A stretch of DNA of 7,935 nucleotides from Micavibrio aeruginosavorus (GTDB taxonomy: Bacteria > Pseudomonadota > Alphaproteobacteria > UBA9219), in NCBI GenBank assembly GCA_020720905.1, contig DYNT01000059.1, positions 1-7,935 on the forward strand, in the 5' to 3' direction. The notes under the pieces were generated by a model that searched no databases, was not told the origin of the DNA, and saw only the letters and a program-made list of their open reading frames with translations. Below, piece after piece: positions 5,288 to 7,935 of the stretch (position 1 is its first letter; each line of letters begins with the position of its first letter). The position numbers and the translations under genes are program-made.

Positions 5288-6460
5288 CTACTTGTGCCTA
5301 ATTTCCATAACGCCCAGCAAAAAGGCTGAAAAGCCAAGCTGCAAGCTGGCGACGATACACGTCACGGCGACAATCAACGTGCGCATGGCATCGCGGTAAT
5401 CCAGAGCACCGAAATCAACGGCAGACCAGCGGTGCGCCGCCCAAAACGCCGCGCCAAGACCAATCACCAGCAAAACGCCCGACAGCCCCAACAAATGTTC
5501 TAGCTTTAAATCTGTCAAAAGCCGATCATAGCGCGAACGGTCAGGCAAAATGCCATTGCGCCGCGCATAAGCGCGTGCCAACACGCCGAAGGTGATCGTC
5601 TGCACACCGACAAGGATACTCATCGCGCCAACCAGCAGCGTATGAACGTCCAGCCCCACACCCTCAGCAATCATCAAAGGGCCTGGCAAAAGGAGCGCGG
5701 CAATCATGAGCCCCACCACGATCATCGCCAAACCGGAATACAGGTACAGCCAGCGCGGCGAATAAAGCAGCAAGAAGCGCAAATGCCGCCAGCCATCGCG
5801 CCATGGATGCAGATGAGGCTTTCTATCCCGTCCATCAGGATAAAGCGTAACGGGAACCTCGGTCATCGTCAGGCCATGCAAAGCCGCTCGAACGATCATC
5901 TCGCTGGCATATTCCATGCCGACTGTTTTCAGATCAAGGGAAAGAATGGCCTCACGATCAAACCCACGCAGGCCACAATGAAAATCACCCAAAGGTATTT
6001 TAAAAAACAAGCGCCCGATAAAACTAAGGACGGGGTTGCCAAGCCACCTGTTCAAAAACGGCATCGCGCCTGCCTTGATGCTACCCTTAAAACGGTTGCC
6101 GACGACCAGCTGGGCGCCGGAACGTAACGCTGCCAACAGCGGCATAAGCGCGCCGAAATCATAGCTATCGTCCGCATCGGCCATAATAACAAAATGCCCA
6201 CGCGCTGCCGCAATGCCACCCGCCAGAGCCGCGCCATAGCCACGTTCAGCCACACTGACGACCCGTGCGCCAGCGCCTTGGGCAAGGACGATAGAGCCGT
6301 CCTCACTGCCATTATCAGCCACGATAATCTCACCGCGCACACCTTGCGCCGTCAGAAAGCCTTGGGCTTTTTTAAGACAAACAGGCAACGTCCGCACCTC
6401 ATTAAGGCACGGCATCACGATGGATAACTCTAAAGAATTGTCAAACAACGAATCGAACAT
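5288..6460 (-). CDS. Family-2 glycosyltransferase with C-terminal membrane helices
   Basis: Predicted membrane-attached sugar transferase of the DPM1/polyprenyl-phosphate type, moving a sugar from a nucleotide donor to a lipid or envelope glycan acceptor on the cytoplasmic face. The 390-residue product has a GT-A domain: LSIVMPCLNE (12-21), IIVADNGSEDGS (45-56), the metal-binding ADADDSYDF (94-102), and GNRFKG, GAMPFLNRWLGNPVLS, DFHCGLRGFDR and GMEYASEM, all hallmarks of a widespread conserved group. After DGWRHLRFLLLYSPRW about four hydrophobic helices follow (238-260, 270-297, 323-342, 362-385). Donor and product cannot be read from sequence. It lies 44 bases after the 129-residue gene on the same strand, so the two may be co-transcribed. 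The ATG at 6460 has no close ribosome site; AGAGGG lies rather far upstream. A diverged fragment of a related gene remains at 4001-4057. Confidence 0.93.
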   Translation of the reverse strand: MFDSLFDNSLELSIVMPCLNEVRTLPVCLKKAQGFLTAQGVRGEIIVADNGSEDGSIVLAQGAGARVVSVAERGYGAALAGGIAAARGHFVIMADADDSYDFGALMPLLAALRSGAQLVVGNRFKGSIKAGAMPFLNRWLGNPVLSFIGRLFFKIPLGDFHCGLRGFDREAILSLDLKTVGMEYASEMIVRAALHGLTMTEVPVTLYPDGRDRKPHLHPWRDGWRHLRFLLLYSPRWLYLYSGLAMIVVGLMIAALLLPGPLMIAEGVGLDVHTLLVGAMSILVGVQTITFGVLARAYARRNGILPDRSRYDRLLTDLKLEHLLGLSGVLLVIGLGAAFWAAHRWSAVDFGALDYRDAMRTLIVAVTCIVASLQLGFSAFLLGVMEIRHK

Positions 6461-6504
6461 AAGGAAAAGATTACCCTCTTTCCCTGACGGGAGCGATACG
6501 CCTC

Positions 6505-6894
6505 TTATCCCACGTTCAGCGAGGGCGTTTTCTCTTCAAGAGGCTCTTTCTTACGCCCTAACAAGCGCCGGACAATATCTTCCGTCCAGTTTTTATCATA
6601 GGCGTGGAGCAGCTCTCTTTGCTCTGGCGTATAATCGCCCTGACGGCGACCATAATACTGACGGAAAGAACGAAGCTCTTTAATTTCATAGCGGATATCG
6701 TCCGATAAGGGGGCGCGCATCACCTTGCGGCGATCCCTCATCCGCTCCATCTCATCAACGATTTTATCAAACTCTTTTTCCTCTGGCGACATCAACGCCG
6801 AAAAAAGCCTGTGAGCAAACGCTGGCCCACCATCGTCTGATGAAAACAGACTTTCATAAAAATCAGTCTCACCAAAACCACGATCACTGTTCAT
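6505..6894 (-). CDS. Hypothetical charged cytoplasmic protein
   Basis: I do not recognise this 129-residue protein. It has no signal peptide or membrane segment and is very rich in D, E, R and K. The part from MSPEEKEFDKIVDEMERMRDRR (about 35-56) looks strongly helical, possibly a short coiled coil, followed by YEIKELRSFRQYYGRR and a second helical stretch YTPEQRELLHAYDKNW. The start is well supported: GGGAGG lies six bases before the ATG. It sits between the HNH-like gene (87-base gap) and the glycosyltransferase gene (44-base gap) on the same strand, so co-transcription is possible, but nothing shows a shared function. Confidence 0.75.
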   Translation of the reverse strand: MNSDRGFGETDFYESLFSSDDGGPAFAHRLFSALMSPEEKEFDKIVDEMERMRDRRKVMRAPLSDDIRYEIKELRSFRQYYGRRQGDYTPEQRELLHAYDKNWTEDIVRRLLGRKKEPLEEKTPSLNVG

Positions 6895-6981
6895 GGAACG
6901 CCTCCCTTCATAAAGGCACGTAACAACACGCCTTGGTTAAAACGAAGAAAAAAGAGATCCCAACAAGAGGCCTTCATTGTA

Positions 6982-7578
6982 CTACAATTCGTCCGTCTGA
7001 AAACCAAAAAACTTTCTGGATTGCGCCAAATAACTGGCGCGACGCGTTTTGGGGGAAGGTTCTCTTTGGCAACGCTCAACAAATTCTTGCGTCAGCCCCC
7101 AAACAGAACCACTGAGAAGAGGGATATCAATGCTGCGCATTTCTCCAACTTTCATCCCCCATGTTTGCGAGGCAATGATTTGATGAATCGCAATGTGCCA
7201 AAGCGGTGCACAAAGGGCGAGCTGCTCATTATCCCCCCCAAGACTTAACGGAATCACATGATGAACAGGCCATTGATTGATGAAAGGCGCTGCTTTGGCT
7301 CCACGGCCCTTGATGGAGCAAACCGCTTCTTTCACAAACATCTTTTTGGCAACCTTACAAAATTGCGCCCGAAGATCGTGAACAAGAGAAGGGTCTTGAA
7401 GCTCTAACGGCATAGAAACACAGCGCCATGGGGGCATTTGATGGATCGCTTGAACAATCCTTTTTTGAGTGGCTTTACTCCAGTGTTCGTCAAGCGTTGG
7501 ACAAATTGTGACAACAGGAGCGGAGACAAAGGTATCCTGCGTCTCGTCTAAATCAGGGAAAAAAGAGGCATCCAACAT
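6982..7578 (-). CDS. Divergent HNH-nuclease-like protein
   Basis: Predicted protein of 198 residues with one recognisable block, VHHVIPLSLGGDNEQLALC followed by APLWHIAIH (residues 105-132 from this start). It matches the HNH nuclease pattern: paired histidines, I-P-L-S-x-G-G, then two histidines four apart. The central Asn of the family, normally before L-x-L-C, appears to be Gln, although an Asn stands two residues earlier. The CxxC pairs of zinc-bound HNH proteins are missing, so activity is uncertain. It could cut or nick DNA, or be a degenerate relative. I chose ATG 7578 because GGAAGA lies five to six bases upstream; ATG 7620 and TTG 7641 in the same frame would add 14 or 21 residues. 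It is first in a possible three-gene unit. Confidence 0.7.
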   Translation of the reverse strand: MLDASFFPDLDETQDTFVSAPVVTICPTLDEHWSKATQKRIVQAIHQMPPWRCVSMPLELQDPSLVHDLRAQFCKVAKKMFVKEAVCSIKGRGAKAAPFINQWPVHHVIPLSLGGDNEQLALCAPLWHIAIHQIIASQTWGMKVGEMRSIDIPLLSGSVWGLTQEFVERCQREPSPKTRRASYLAQSRKFFGFQTDEL

Positions 7579-7795
7579 ACGGTTCTTCCGAAAAGATAAG
7601 GGGGCAAAATGGTGGGGCATCCTAAAATAAAAAAGGCGCAAGGCGCAACGCCCTGAAAGTATTAATTAAAATATTTTAGAAAAAACCCTTGACTCTCGGG
7701 GACGTTTCTGCTATTGACATCGCTACGCGGAGCTGTGTCTGAAGGCAGGGGTTAGGGTTCAGAGGCTAGGGACTAGGGGGGATACTTCCTTTAGG

Positions 7796-7840
7796 GTCAT
7801 CACGAGGAGCCTTGAAAAGGCGACGGGACGATCCATCGCC
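7796..7840. repeat. Possible dispersed repeat of the GTCATnnCGAGGAGC type
   Basis: The stretch begins GTCATCACGAGGAGC, contains the hairpin GCCTT-GAA-AAGGC (7809-7821), and ends CGACGGGACGATCCATC. It resembles a common bacterial repeat of the form GTCATTGCGAGGAGC...GCGACG.GGCAATCCAT, here in a changed form. Only one copy is in the window, so the assignment rests on resemblance. Confidence 0.45.
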
Positions 7841-7883
7841 TGAAAGGACGAATAGGGACTTTGGTGAAAAGAGCAGGAGATGG

Positions 7884-7926
7884 ATCCCGCATCTTCGCGA
7901 TGCTCACGCATCGCTTCGTGCGGGAT
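7884..7926. repeat. Nested palindromic repeat, complete copy
   Basis: The outer arms ATCCCGCA (7884-7891) and TGCGGGAT (7919-7926) enclose an inner 7-bp hairpin GCGATGC-TCAC-GCATCGC (7897-7914). The arms match the family at 5055-5136 (GTCATyCCCGC), but the core is longer and itself palindromic. A truncated copy of the same version is at 3975-4009 in the opposite orientation. Confidence 0.85.
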
Positions 7927-7935
7927 GACGAGAGA

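Larger units (their letters stand above)
7579..7935. other. Intergenic region with repeats at the right edge
   Basis: No convincing gene. Next to the HNH-like gene is an AT-rich stretch (7657-7687) containing TTAATTAA that may hold its promoter, with a GANTC site (GACTC, 7692-7696) just upstream. From 7741 to 7790 the sequence is GT- and GGG-rich (repeated TAGGG-like words). Two palindromic repeats follow to the end of the window. Confidence 0.5.

Noticed and set aside
6891..7082. A 63-codon frame on the minus strand whose stop overlaps the start of the 129-residue gene as ATGA
   Set aside because: The overlap could allow coupling, but the first part runs inside the HNH-like gene in another frame and no ribosome site or conserved feature is visible.

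Overview
The window looks chromosomal and comes from an alphaproteobacterium. The evidence is a CcrM-type DNA methyltransferase close to the Caulobacter enzyme over its whole catalytic and C-terminal parts, a standard DnaB replicative helicase, and many small palindromic repeats of the GTCATyCCCGC...GCGGGrATGAC kind. I cannot fix the genus. Nothing shows a plasmid, prophage or CRISPR array.

Layout, left to right. (1) 1-197: leader of ccrM, with a perfect 21-bp inverted repeat, two GANTC sites nine bases apart and one perfect DnaA box. (2) 198-1532 (+): ccrM, whose first ~70 codons run through a nested palindromic element (234-402) that appears to be translated in frame. (3) 1539-2163 (-): a higBA toxin-antitoxin pair, tail-to-tail with ccrM, with its promoter near 2171-2205; higA carries a run of ten G. 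(4) 2213-2427: a ~146-bp imperfect palindrome followed by a cluster of DnaA boxes, leading into dnaB. (5) 2428-3942 (+): dnaB, without its frequent neighbours rplI, alr or radA. (6) 3943-4176: a truncated repeat fused to a short relic of a glycosyltransferase gene. (7) 4177-4824 (-): a cysteine-rich secreted protein of unknown role. (8) 4825-5287: intergenic, with two inverted copies of a short palindromic repeat. (9) 5288-6460, 6505-6894 and 6982-7578 (all -): a membrane-attached family-2 glycosyltransferase, a charged hypothetical protein and an HNH-like protein, possibly one transcription unit. (10) 7579-7935: intergenic, with two more repeats.

How the parts fit. CcrM methylates GANTC late in the alphaproteobacterial cell cycle, and DnaB drives the replication fork. 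Both have consensus DnaA boxes just upstream, and ccrM also has paired sites for its own methylation, so the left half reads as a cell-cycle control segment with a toxin-antitoxin pair lodged between the two genes. The right half is ordinary envelope and hypothetical content separated by repeat-rich spacers.

The most interesting features are the in-frame palindromic element in ccrM (comparable in concept to Rickettsia palindromic elements), the long imperfect palindrome next to the DnaA boxes, and the glycosyltransferase relic whose differences from the intact gene are mostly synonymous. All functional statements come from reading the sequence; no database search was run.
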